Source: Helicobacteraceae bacterium (GTDB taxonomy: Bacteria; Campylobacterota; Campylobacteria; Campylobacterales; SZUA-545). From it: DNA of 11,955 nt. The stretch is from NCBI GenBank assembly GCA_031276985.1, contig JAISMA010000134.1:1-11955 (forward strand), in the 5' to 3' direction. Below are positions 1 to 5,947 of the stretch, one piece after another; position 1 is the stretch's first letter; every line of letters starts with the position of its first letter. The notes under the pieces are model-generated. The model had not been told where the DNA came from. It saw only the letters and a program-made list of their open reading frames with translations, and searched no databases. Both the position numbers and the translations under genes were made by a program.

Positions 1-168
1 GAGCAGTTGCTGGATGCGATCTGGGAAGAGCCCGAACTCGTTACGCCAAACGTGATCGAAGTGGCGATCAACCAAATCCGCCAAAAGATCGACAAACCGC
101 TTAAAATCGACACGATCGAAACGGTCAGACGGCGCGGATATAGATTTTGCTATCCCAAAAAAGCCTAA
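1..168 (+). CDS. Two-component response regulator, OmpR/PhoB family (C-terminal part only)
   Basis: This is the last 55 residues of a gene whose start lies before the window. The reading frame is open from base 1 and stops with TAA at 166-168. The visible part is the second half of a winged-helix DNA-binding domain of the OmpR/PhoB type. It shows the recognition-helix region (VIEVAINQIRQKI) followed by the wing hairpin ending in VRRRGYRF, the typical signature of the family. The receiver domain is outside the window. It overlaps the downstream histidine kinase by 22 bases, so the two are very likely cotranscribed and form a cognate pair. The protein would be a cytoplasmic transcription factor phosphorylated by that kinase. 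Its target genes cannot be read from this sequence. Confidence 0.93.
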   Translation, partial: EQLLDAIWEEPELVTPNVIEVAINQIRQKIDKPLKIDTIETVRRRGYRFCYPKKA

Positions 169-1364
169 GGTTAGAATTCGCGCTTAAACTGTTGCCGATT
201 TTCGCGGCGCTTGTTTTTGGCTTTTCTTATCTTGTCTATTCGATGATTGAGCGCGGCATCTATAACGGAATCGAGCGCGATATGATTGAGCAAACGCGCG
301 CGTTAGTTGGCGACGATATAACGTTGCAGGGCGAAATCGGTTTTGCGAAAACCGATAGAAACGGCGCTATTTTTTATCGGCTGGAGTACAAAAACGCCGA
401 AGCGCAAAAGGTAAATATAGAGCGGGATATTACGCAGGAATTTAAGCTGTTAAAAGAGATACGAAACGTCGTTTTGGCGGCAAATATCATCTCTTTTATA
501 CTGATTCCGTTTGTGGCGGGACTTTACTCCTATTTTCTGGCGCGACCGATTAGAACGCTTACGGAAGAACTAGCCAAAATGGACGAGAGATCGCTCTCTC
601 CGATTTCTGAAGCGCAAAACGCGCCGATCGAGCTTCAGCCGCTTACAAAAACGCTTAATCTGTTGCTTACGCGAATAAAAGGACATATCGCTTATCAGCG
701 CGAATTATTCGCGGGGATCGCGCACGAGTTGAAAACGCCGCTTGCCGTTATTCGCACGAAAAACGACGTTACGCTGCTTAGAACCAGAACGCCCGAAAAA
801 TATCAGGAGACTTTGCGAGAAACCAATCGCGTAATCGACGAGATCAACAAAATGACAAAAAGCGTGCTTTATATCGGACGCGCCGAATACGCGCAGTTTG
901 ATCCGCCCGAAACCATAGATATATGCAGATTTCTAACGACAAAAGCCAAAGATTTCGCGCTGTTAGCCGAAGAGCAAAAACGCGAGTTAATCGTCAAAGT
1001 AGAGCCAAAATCGCTGGTTATAGAAACGCGCCCGACGCTTATAAGCCATATCGTTCAGAACCTCTTTAGCAACGCGCTGAAATTTACGCCCGAAGGCAGC
1101 CGAATATTTTTTCAAAGCGCTTTTGAGGGCGAACGTTTTACGATTAAGACAATCGACGAAGGCGAAGGCATCGCGGAAGGCTTTGATCTGTTTGCGCCGT
1201 TTGCGGGCAAAGGCAAACAAAAAGGCGCGGGGCTTGGGTTGTATCTGGCAAAAAACGCGGCGATGGCGCTTGGCGCGGAGCTTACCATTAAAAACCGCGC
1301 GGATCGACAAGGCGCGATCGCGACTTTGGTTATAGAGCCAATCAAACCGATTTTGTTGAATTAG
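147..1364 (+). CDS. Membrane sensor histidine kinase
   Basis: This is a 405-aa sensor kinase of classical layout. A membrane segment lies at about 13-33, followed by a short extracytoplasmic sensor region of about 70 residues. A second membrane segment is at about 107-131, and then a HAMP linker to about 183. The HisKA H-box is FAGIAHELKTPLAV with the phospho-accepting His193. The ATPase domain shows the N-box (N305 and N309 in VQNLFSNALKF), the G1 box IDEGEG near 336-341, and the G2 box GAGLGLYLAKN near 360-370. The start is TTG at 147, inside the response-regulator gene. The frame is closed by a stop just upstream (141-143), and later starts would cut into the first membrane segment. No strong ribosome site is seen, so translational coupling is likely. 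It should phosphorylate the upstream regulator. The small sensor region gives no hint of the signal. Confidence 0.93.
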   Translation: MLSQKSLRLEFALKLLPIFAALVFGFSYLVYSMIERGIYNGIERDMIEQTRALVGDDITLQGEIGFAKTDRNGAIFYRLEYKNAEAQKVNIERDITQEFKLLKEIRNVVLAANIISFILIPFVAGLYSYFLARPIRTLTEELAKMDERSLSPISEAQNAPIELQPLTKTLNLLLTRIKGHIAYQRELFAGIAHELKTPLAVIRTKNDVTLLRTRTPEKYQETLRETNRVIDEINKMTKSVLYIGRAEYAQFDPPETIDICRFLTTKAKDFALLAEEQKRELIVKVEPKSLVIETRPTLISHIVQNLFSNALKFTPEGSRIFFQSAFEGERFTIKTIDEGEGIAEGFDLFAPFAGKGKQKGAGLGLYLAKNAAMALGAELTIKNRADRQGAIATLVIEPIKPILLN

Positions 1365-1380
1365 CGTTGCGCGATTGGCG

Positions 1381-1932
1381 TTATTTAAGGAGTTTAAGCG
1401 CCTCTTTAACTAGGCTTTCAACGTCCGACGAAGCGCATTTTGCCAGCGCCAACGCGATCTCGCGCGGTTTGAAACCTAGCGCCTCTAGCGCCTGCGCCGC
1501 CTTGCTTGCCGCGCCGCCTTCGATTGCGCCTAGTTTATCAAGAGAGCCGCCAAGTTGCAAAATAATCAGGCTCGCGCTTTTCTTGCCAACGCCCGGCGCT
1601 CTTGTCAAAAGCCGCTCGTCGCCGTTTGCGATTGCCTCCGCAAACTGCGCGGGCGTGAAGGTCGATAAGATCGCGATAGCGCTTTTTGGTCCCACGCCGC
1701 TTACTTTGATTAGCGCTTCAAACAAGCCGCGCTCGGCTTCGGAATTAAAGCCGTACAACGTCATGGAATCCTCGCGGACAACAAGCGAAGTCAGCAATCG
1801 CGCGCGCGCGCTTTCTAGCGTCGCGTAGGTGTTCAGCGAGATAAAAAGGCGATACGCCGCGCCGCCCGCCGTCATAATGTCGCAGTAATTTGGTTCTTTG
1901 GCGATAATTTCGCCTTCGATCGCGCAAATCAT
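1381..1932 (-). CDS. ruvA: Holliday junction branch migration protein RuvA
   Basis: RuvA is the junction-binding subunit of the RuvABC complex. It holds the four-way DNA junction in a square form and loads the RuvB motors. The 183-aa length fits the family. The N-terminal OB-fold spans about 1-62 (MICAIEGEII, ending near MTLYGF). Two helix-hairpin-helix motifs follow, around SGVGPKSAIAIL (78-89) and APGVGKKSASLI (112-123). A flexible linker is at about 128-140, and the C-terminal RuvB-contact domain is at about 141-183 (ALEALGFKPREIALAL). The ATG at 1932 overlaps the TGA of a 23-codon ORF by ATGA. It is the last gene of the leftward fapA operon and converges on the histidine kinase with only 16 bases between the two stops. 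I see no terminator hairpin there. Confidence 0.97.
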   Translation of the reverse strand: MICAIEGEIIAKEPNYCDIMTAGGAAYRLFISLNTYATLESARARLLTSLVVREDSMTLYGFNSEAERGLFEALIKVSGVGPKSAIAILSTFTPAQFAEAIANGDERLLTRAPGVGKKSASLIILQLGGSLDKLGAIEGGAASKAAQALEALGFKPREIALALAKCASSDVESLVKEALKLLK

Positions 1933-1947
1933 TTGATAGCCTTAATC
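1921..1947 (-). repeat. Junction direct repeat, copy at the ruvA start
   Basis: This 27-base segment covers the end of the 23-codon ORF and the first codons of ruvA. It matches the segment at 2567-2593 (the fapA stop region) in 24 of 27 positions, in the same orientation. On the minus strand the shared parts are GATTAAGG, TATC, AATGA and TTGCGCG. Together the two copies flank the secreted-protein gene. Confidence 0.7.
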
Positions 1948-2000
1948 AAGTCGTTGCTTTTCTTTGCGGGCAAAAACGGCGTTTTGATCGCGTAAATCAT
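1929..2000 (-). CDS. 23-codon mini-ORF linking the secreted-protein gene to ruvA
   Basis: This is a very short ORF starting MIYAIKTPF and ending LIKAIK. Its ATG overlaps the stop of the upstream gene (ATGA at 1997-2000), and its TGA overlaps the ruvA start (ATGA at 1929-1932). It has no ribosome site of its own, so it would be read only by ribosomes finishing the upstream gene. Its first codons resemble the start of ruvA (MICAIEGEI), and its last codons resemble the end of fapA (AIKVIE). It may therefore be a leftover of a duplicated fapA/ruvA junction that keeps ruvA translationally coupled, rather than a functional peptide. That role is inferred. Only the ORF and its overlaps are directly visible. 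Confidence 0.4.
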   Translation of the reverse strand: MIYAIKTPFLPAKKSNDLIKAIK

Positions 2001-2001
2001 T
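1983..2001 (-). repeat. Junction repeat, middle partial copy
   Basis: These 19 bases hold the stop of the secreted-protein gene and the start of the 23-codon ORF. Read on the minus strand, they match the ruvA start region in 17 of 19 positions (AATGATTT, one change, CGCGATC, one change, AA). It shares the ATG ATT start codons and the GCG ATC codons with ruvA, as if it were a copied ruvA start. Confidence 0.55.
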
Positions 2002-2521
2002 CGACGAATTCGCCGCAGCCGTATCTTGTTTTGCTAATCGGTTTAATCTGTTCCGTTTCGTCAAATACAAAGACGCGCTCCCTGCAATCGTATTCGCCTA
2101 CTATGTCCGTATCTATTTGATACTGCGCGACAATCGCTCTGCTATCCGCGCCGTAATCCAAAATCGTCATATAGCGATAACCTTCTCGGGTTAAATTTGG
2201 CGGATCGCCGCTCGCGAACATCTCCAAGCCAGATACAGATCGCCCCGAAGTCAAATCCGCGAGTTGATAATATCTGCATTCCGCGCCGCAACTATGCAGC
2301 GAAAGAAAGTATTTTCCCGCAAAATTGATATGCGGCTCGTCCATGCCCTTTCCAAACTCGTCGCGCCAGACGCCTTCGCTATCTTTTTTGAACTTATCGG
2401 GGACGATAATTTTGCCTTTGTATACGCTAACGGAATGCGTTTCAAAATATGACGTCGTCGTAGAGGACGCGCCCAAAGCGCCAACAAGCGCGAGAAAAAT
2501 AAAAAACGTCGTCGTTTTCAT
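1997..2521 (-). CDS. Secreted protein of unknown function with four cysteines
   Basis: I do not recognise a named family. The 174-aa product begins with a clear signal peptide (MKTTTFFIFLALVGALGASS), so it is probably periplasmic or outer-surface. The mature part has the segment NFAGKY (66-71) followed by C78-GAE-C82. I recall a similar NFAG-x-Y plus CG-x-x-C pattern in uncharacterised small exported proteins, but cannot confirm this. Two more cysteines are at 146 and 169, so two disulfides are possible. There is no membrane segment after the signal. The ATG at 2521 has a good ribosome site, AAGAAGG at 2526-2532, four bases upstream. It sits between fapA and ruvA, which I recall as neighbours in related bacteria, and is flanked by direct repeats, so it may have been inserted there. 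The overlap of its stop with the 23-codon ORF points to cotranscription with ruvA. Confidence 0.85.
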   Translation of the reverse strand: MKTTTFFIFLALVGALGASSTTTSYFETHSVSVYKGKIIVPDKFKKDSEGVWRDEFGKGMDEPHINFAGKYFLSLHSCGAECRYYQLADLTSGRSVSGLEMFASGDPPNLTREGYRYMTILDYGADSRAIVAQYQIDTDIVGEYDCRERVFVFDETEQIKPISKTRYGCGEFVE

Positions 2522-2525
2522 ATCG

Positions 2526-2532
2526 CCTTCTT
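2526..2532 (-). promoter_or_regulatory. Ribosome binding site of the secreted-protein gene
   Basis: AAGAAGG on the minus strand lies four bases before the ATG at 2521. It is the strongest Shine-Dalgarno match in this operon, so the secreted protein can be translated independently of fapA. Confidence 0.6.
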
Positions 2533-2548
2533 AATTTAATTTGGCAAA

Positions 2549-2561
2549 TCGGCAAAGCCGA
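2549..2561 (-). other. Small hairpin between fapA and the secreted-protein gene
   Basis: A perfect 5-bp inverted repeat (TCGGC, three-base loop, GCCGA) lies in the 53-base gap after fapA. No run of U follows it on the transcribed strand, so it is not a convincing intrinsic terminator. It could be a processing or attenuation element, or may have no role. Confidence 0.3.
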
Positions 2562-2566
2562 CAATA

Positions 2567-2593
2567 CGCGCAATTCATTCGATAACCTTAATC
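2567..2593 (-). repeat. Junction direct repeat, copy at the fapA stop
   Basis: This 27-base segment covers the last codons and stop of fapA. It matches the ruvA start region at 1921-1947 in 24 of 27 positions. Just after the fapA stop it contains ATG AAT TGC GCG, close to the first codons of ruvA (ATG ATT TGC GCG). A 15-codon ORF (2531-2578) starts there and looks like a ghost of the original overlapping ruvA start. Confidence 0.7.
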
Positions 2594-4443
2594 GCGTAAT
2601 CTTCCACGCCGCTAATTTCCAATCTAATCTCCCCGGCGCGGCTGTTTTCTTTCGGCACGAAAAGCAGCTCTTTGGGCGGACTAAGCAGGCGAAAACGAAT
2701 TTCGTTGTAGTTGCGCCATATATCTTTGTTGATTACTACGGCGTTTAGAACGCGGTTTTGAATCAAACTAAGCTCGTCTTGCAAAGCCTCCTGTTTGCCT
2801 TGCGCGATCTCCCACTCCTCTTTTAGCGCGCGCGCGCTTTTCATCTCCTCGACGTAGCTGTTATAACGCTCGACAAACGCCAAAGGCGAATTTTTGCCGC
2901 TTGCGCGATCGCTTTCCACCCGATCGCGCAATTGGTTAAATTGCGCCTTGTTTCTTAGCAGTATCGCGCGTTTCTTGTCGTATTTGCGAAACGCGGCGGT
3001 CGCCTCGCGGCTGCAAGCCTTGCTTTCAATCATCAGCGCTTCGAGGCGTCTGCGATCGGCGGCGTTGGCGGCGGCTTCGATATAGATATGATTCTCGCCG
3101 CCGATAAGCCGATTGATTTCGATTCGTTCGCTGGCGATCAAAGTCGCGTGCGATCGCAAAGCGCCGATCGTGATTCTTCGCGCCCAAATCATGCCGCCTA
3201 TCGCCAGATCGATCTCCACGTTTTCCGCGCTTACGCGCCCGTGCTCAAGGCGATCGATTTTCACCGTTTTGGCTTCGATCATACCTTTATGAACGCCAAT
3301 CGTCGCGCTTTCGGCGATTATGGAGCTTGTGCTGTGGGTTTGTCCCGCGACGGCGATTTTCACCGCTTTCACCTGCGCGCCGTTGGCGACGCTGCCCGCG
3401 AGGGTTATTTCGCTGGCTTCGATTTTGGTGTTTGGTCCTATGTGATCTTCAAAGGCGTTTTCGCCCTCTATGCGGATTTTAATCTCGCGATCTAGCCCGG
3501 CTTGTATATTGCCCGTAGTTTTGAAATCCACGCTTTCGACTTCGATCGTATCGCCGATTGTTAGCGATCCGCCTTTGTAACTCTTGAACGAAACGTATCC
3601 GCTACGTTTTGCGTAATAGCCTATGGCGCGATCGCTTTCGCGGATTTCAATCGCTTCGCTATCGACGTCGCGTATCGGCGAAAACTCCTGTCTAGGCTTG
3701 AAAACGGGAATATACGCGCCGCGAAAATCGCGTCCGGGCGTTCCGCTTTTGGGCTTGATATATTCGACTAGCAACTCGCCGCTTTCGACCGTTTTCACAA
3801 AGCCGCGATCGGCGTAATCTATGCGATCGCTCTCCTTTGGCGCGGTTTTGTCTTTTTCCTTGAAATGCAAAAGCAGATTCGCGTTAATCGACGGCGTTGG
3901 CGCGACCCAGTCGCACAGCGTAATTTTGAACGGCTCGACGACGCGATCGTGAATGCGGATTTTATTCACCAAAACCGCCGCGTCGTTTAGCATGCCGCCC
4001 TCGCGCAAACCCACGATCATTCCGTATCGCAGTTTGATCTTATTTAGCTCCTCGATAAGATACTCTCTAAGCGACGAAAAAGCGCGGATTTTGCTTGCGG
4101 GCATAATTGTGGCGATCGCTTTGGTTCGCGCCGCGTTGGCGGCAATCTCGGCGACGATCTGCCTATCTTGCGTAGCGATCGCGGGCGTAAAAGAGACGAG
4201 GTGGATTTGTTTGATCGCGAAATCCGCGTCGATTAACAGCGCGGCGTCGCTAAGTCTGCCGATCATCGCGGGCGTTAGTTCGCTTGGCGAGGAAGATTCC
4301 GGAAATTTGACGATTGTTTTAGTGCTTTGGACTCGGAAATCAATCTGCGAGGTTTTCAAGCCGTAACGCTCGGCGATCTCTTTGAGCGCGGCTGGCACGT
4401 TGTCGGTCTGCGTCGCGTTCGCGCCTGAAAAACTCGCCGCCAT
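2575..4443 (-). CDS. fapA: FapA-like DUF342 protein (polymer-forming beta-helix with coiled coil)
   Basis: This is a 622-aa protein of the FapA/DUF342 family found beside murJ in Campylobacterota. The N-terminal part (about 1-190) starts with a region typical of these homologues (NVPAALKEIAERYGL). A conserved stretch containing KSGTPGRDFRG (232-242) follows. About 280-455 is rich in short V/I/A-S-x-x-V/I repeats, expected to form a right-handed beta-helix. About 462-565 is a charged coiled coil, and the end is a small beta-rich tail. There is no signal peptide or membrane segment, so it should be cytoplasmic or peripheral. The family has been linked to flagellar assembly and polar protein placement, but its exact role here is inferred. 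I chose the ATG at 4443 because the open frame upstream, to 4758, runs through the murJ promoter and the conserved N-terminal region of murJ. A TTG near 4493 is an alternative. It heads the leftward operon. Confidence 0.88.
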   Translation of the reverse strand: MAASFSGANATQTDNVPAALKEIAERYGLKTSQIDFRVQSTKTIVKFPESSSPSELTPAMIGRLSDAALLIDADFAIKQIHLVSFTPAIATQDRQIVAEIAANAARTKAIATIMPASKIRAFSSLREYLIEELNKIKLRYGMIVGLREGGMLNDAAVLVNKIRIHDRVVEPFKITLCDWVAPTPSINANLLLHFKEKDKTAPKESDRIDYADRGFVKTVESGELLVEYIKPKSGTPGRDFRGAYIPVFKPRQEFSPIRDVDSEAIEIRESDRAIGYYAKRSGYVSFKSYKGGSLTIGDTIEVESVDFKTTGNIQAGLDREIKIRIEGENAFEDHIGPNTKIEASEITLAGSVANGAQVKAVKIAVAGQTHSTSSIIAESATIGVHKGMIEAKTVKIDRLEHGRVSAENVEIDLAIGGMIWARRITIGALRSHATLIASERIEINRLIGGENHIYIEAAANAADRRRLEALMIESKACSREATAAFRKYDKKRAILLRNKAQFNQLRDRVESDRASGKNSPLAFVERYNSYVEEMKSARALKEEWEIAQGKQEALQDELSLIQNRVLNAVVINKDIWRNYNEIRFRLLSPPKELLFVPKENSRAGEIRLEISGVEDYAIKVIE

Positions 4444-4506
4444 AACGCCCAGATCGATCGATTGTTTTACGGCGCTTTCCTCGTTGCCCTCCAAACTAAC
4501 ACCGCC

Positions 4507-4512
4507 TTTATA
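4507..4512 (-). promoter_or_regulatory. Possible -10 box for fapA
   Basis: TATAAA on the minus strand lies about 64 bases upstream of the chosen fapA ATG, back to back with the murJ -10 box. No convincing -35 is seen. A weak or absent -35 is usual for sigma-70 promoters in Campylobacterota. It supports a fapA start downstream of here. Confidence 0.35.
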
Positions 4513-4520
4513 CAAGCCTT

Positions 4521-4529
4521 TGCTACAAT
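4521..4529 (+). promoter_or_regulatory. Extended -10 promoter of murJ
   Basis: TGCTACAAT is a good extended -10 element (TGn plus TACAAT) ending 17 bases before the proposed murJ TTG start. The ribosome site AAAAGGG follows at 4535-4541. Its position rules out the longer upstream reading frames on both strands. The leader would be roughly ten bases long. Confidence 0.6.
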
Positions 4530-4534
4530 CGCCG

Positions 4535-4541
4535 AAAAGGG
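4535..4541 (+). promoter_or_regulatory. Ribosome binding site deciding the murJ TTG start
   Basis: AAAAGGG is five bases upstream of the TTG at 4547. It selects this start over an in-frame ATG at 4382, which would add 55 residues unlike any MurJ N-terminus. Confidence 0.6.
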
Positions 4542-4546
4542 CTGAA

Positions 4547-5947
4547 TTGAGAGGCGTATTTACCAACTCGGCGGGGATTTTGGCGTCCCGCGTCGTCGGT
4601 TTTATTCGGGATTTTACCACAGCTTCGATTCTGGGCGCGAATATATACTCCGATATTTTCTTTGTCGCGTTCAAGTTGCCGAATCTGTTTAGAAGCGTTT
4701 TTGCCGACGGCGCTTTCACGCAGGCGTTTTTGCCCTCGTTTGTCGCCGCGAAATACAAAGGCGCGTTTAGCGTTCGCGTGTTTTTGCGCGTTTTTTGCGC
4801 CGTAGCGATTCTCTCCTTGCTGGCGACGATTTTTTGCGAATACGTAACGGCGGCGATCGCGTGGGGTTTCGACGAGGCGACGAAAAAGATCGCCGCGCCG
4901 TTTGTGGCGCTGAATTTCTGGTATTTGGATTTTGTGTTTTTGCTCTCGTTTTTGACCGCTTTGTTGCACTATCGCAAACATTTCGCCGTTCCCGCGTTTT
5001 CAACGGCGCTGCTAAACGTCGCGATGATTATCACGCTGATTATCGCGCGCGCCGAAAACGAGGAGACAATCGTTTGGTTTTTGAGCGTCGGCGTTTTGAT
5101 TGGCGGTTTTTTGCAGCTTTTGGCGCATATCGCCGCGCTAAAGGGCAAAAAACTTTGCGCTATGCTAATCGGCGGCGTCAAGAAAAAGCGCGACTCCAAA
5201 GCCGATACAGATCGCTTTTACAAAGCCTTTATTCCCGCCGTTTTCGGCGCTTCCACCGCTCATATATCCGCGTTTTTGGACACGCTTTTGGCCACGTTTT
5301 TAGCCGTTGGAAGCGTGAGCTATTTATACTATGCCAATCGCGTGTTTCAACTGCCTTTGGCGCTGTTTGCAATCGCCGTTTCTATGGCGTTGTTTCCCGC
5401 GATCGCAAAGGCGATCAAGCGCGGCGATCTAAACGGGGCGCTAGCCTCGCTTACGAAAAACTTCTGGGCGCTAACGTTTTTGCTTTCGTTAAGCGCGATC
5501 GGCGGCGCACTTTTGAGCGAGGGGATTATCTGGCTGCTTTTTGAGCGCGGCAAATTCGCGCGCGCCGATACGATTGCGGCGGCGAATATTCTTGCGATCT
5601 ATATGATAGGGCTTGTTCCGTTCGGGCTTTCGCGGCTGTTTGCGTTGTGGCTTTATTCGACCTCGCAGCAGGGTTTGGCGGCGAAAAACAGCGCGATCGC
5701 GCTTGGGTTTAACGCGCTGTTCTCGCTCGCGCTGATCAAGCCGCTCGGCGTTTACGGTCTTGCGCTTTCAGGCGCGCTTACGGGCGCGGTTTTGCTGTTT
5801 TTAAGCGCTCGATCTTTTGGTTGGCAAAGGGTTTTTGGTATGATCCGCGCCAAATTGGTTGGCGCTCTCGCTATCGCCATTGTTTTGGAAACGCTTGCGA
5901 TCGAGGGATTTAAGTTAGCCGTAGATTATCGAGGATTTTTCGGGTGA
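4547..5947 (+). CDS. murJ: Lipid II flippase MurJ (MviN)
   Basis: MurJ flips lipid II, the peptidoglycan precursor, from the inner to the outer face of the cytoplasmic membrane. The 466-aa protein starts MRGVFTNSAGILASRVVGF. It contains the family hallmark in which IYSDIFFVAFKLPNLFRSVF is followed by ADGAFTQAFLPSF. It is very hydrophobic throughout, consistent with about 14 membrane helices, with conserved basic residues in the first helix and after YYANRVFQLP. The length is within the usual range for the family. The TTG start is set by an AAAAGGG ribosome site and an extended -10 box just upstream. It is divergent from fapA, and its stop overlaps the GTG start of cysS (GTGA), so the two are cotranscribed. 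The same murJ-cysS pair is known from Campylobacter. Confidence 0.95.
   Translation: MRGVFTNSAGILASRVVGFIRDFTTASILGANIYSDIFFVAFKLPNLFRSVFADGAFTQAFLPSFVAAKYKGAFSVRVFLRVFCAVAILSLLATIFCEYVTAAIAWGFDEATKKIAAPFVALNFWYLDFVFLLSFLTALLHYRKHFAVPAFSTALLNVAMIITLIIARAENEETIVWFLSVGVLIGGFLQLLAHIAALKGKKLCAMLIGGVKKKRDSKADTDRFYKAFIPAVFGASTAHISAFLDTLLATFLAVGSVSYLYYANRVFQLPLALFAIAVSMALFPAIAKAIKRGDLNGALASLTKNFWALTFLLSLSAIGGALLSEGIIWLLFERGKFARADTIAAANILAIYMIGLVPFGLSRLFALWLYSTSQQGLAAKNSAIALGFNALFSLALIKPLGVYGLALSGALTGAVLLFLSARSFGWQRVFGMIRAKLVGALAIAIVLETLAIEGFKLAVDYRGFFG

Noticed and set aside
1365..1380. Shared bidirectional terminator between the kinase and ruvA
   Set aside because: The 16-base gap has no inverted repeat with a T-tract. 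Termination must be elsewhere or Rho-dependent.
2549..2561. Intrinsic terminator between fapA and the secreted-protein gene
   Set aside because: The stem is only 5 bp and no U-run follows, so termination is unlikely. It is recorded only as a hairpin.
4382..4546. Longer MurJ beginning at an ATG at 4382
   Set aside because: The extra 55 residues do not look like any MurJ N-terminus, run through the fapA coding region and both -10 boxes, and a ribosome site marks the TTG at 4547.
4444..4758. FapA frame extending upstream to 4758
   Set aside because: This part is antisense to the conserved start of murJ (SDIFFVAFKLPNLFR) and to its promoter, and does not resemble a DUF342 N-terminus.
4795..5544. 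249-codon open frame inside murJ on the plus strand
   Set aside because: It is a shadow of murJ: extremely Arg/Phe-rich and low in normal protein features, as expected when GCG-rich codons are read out of frame.
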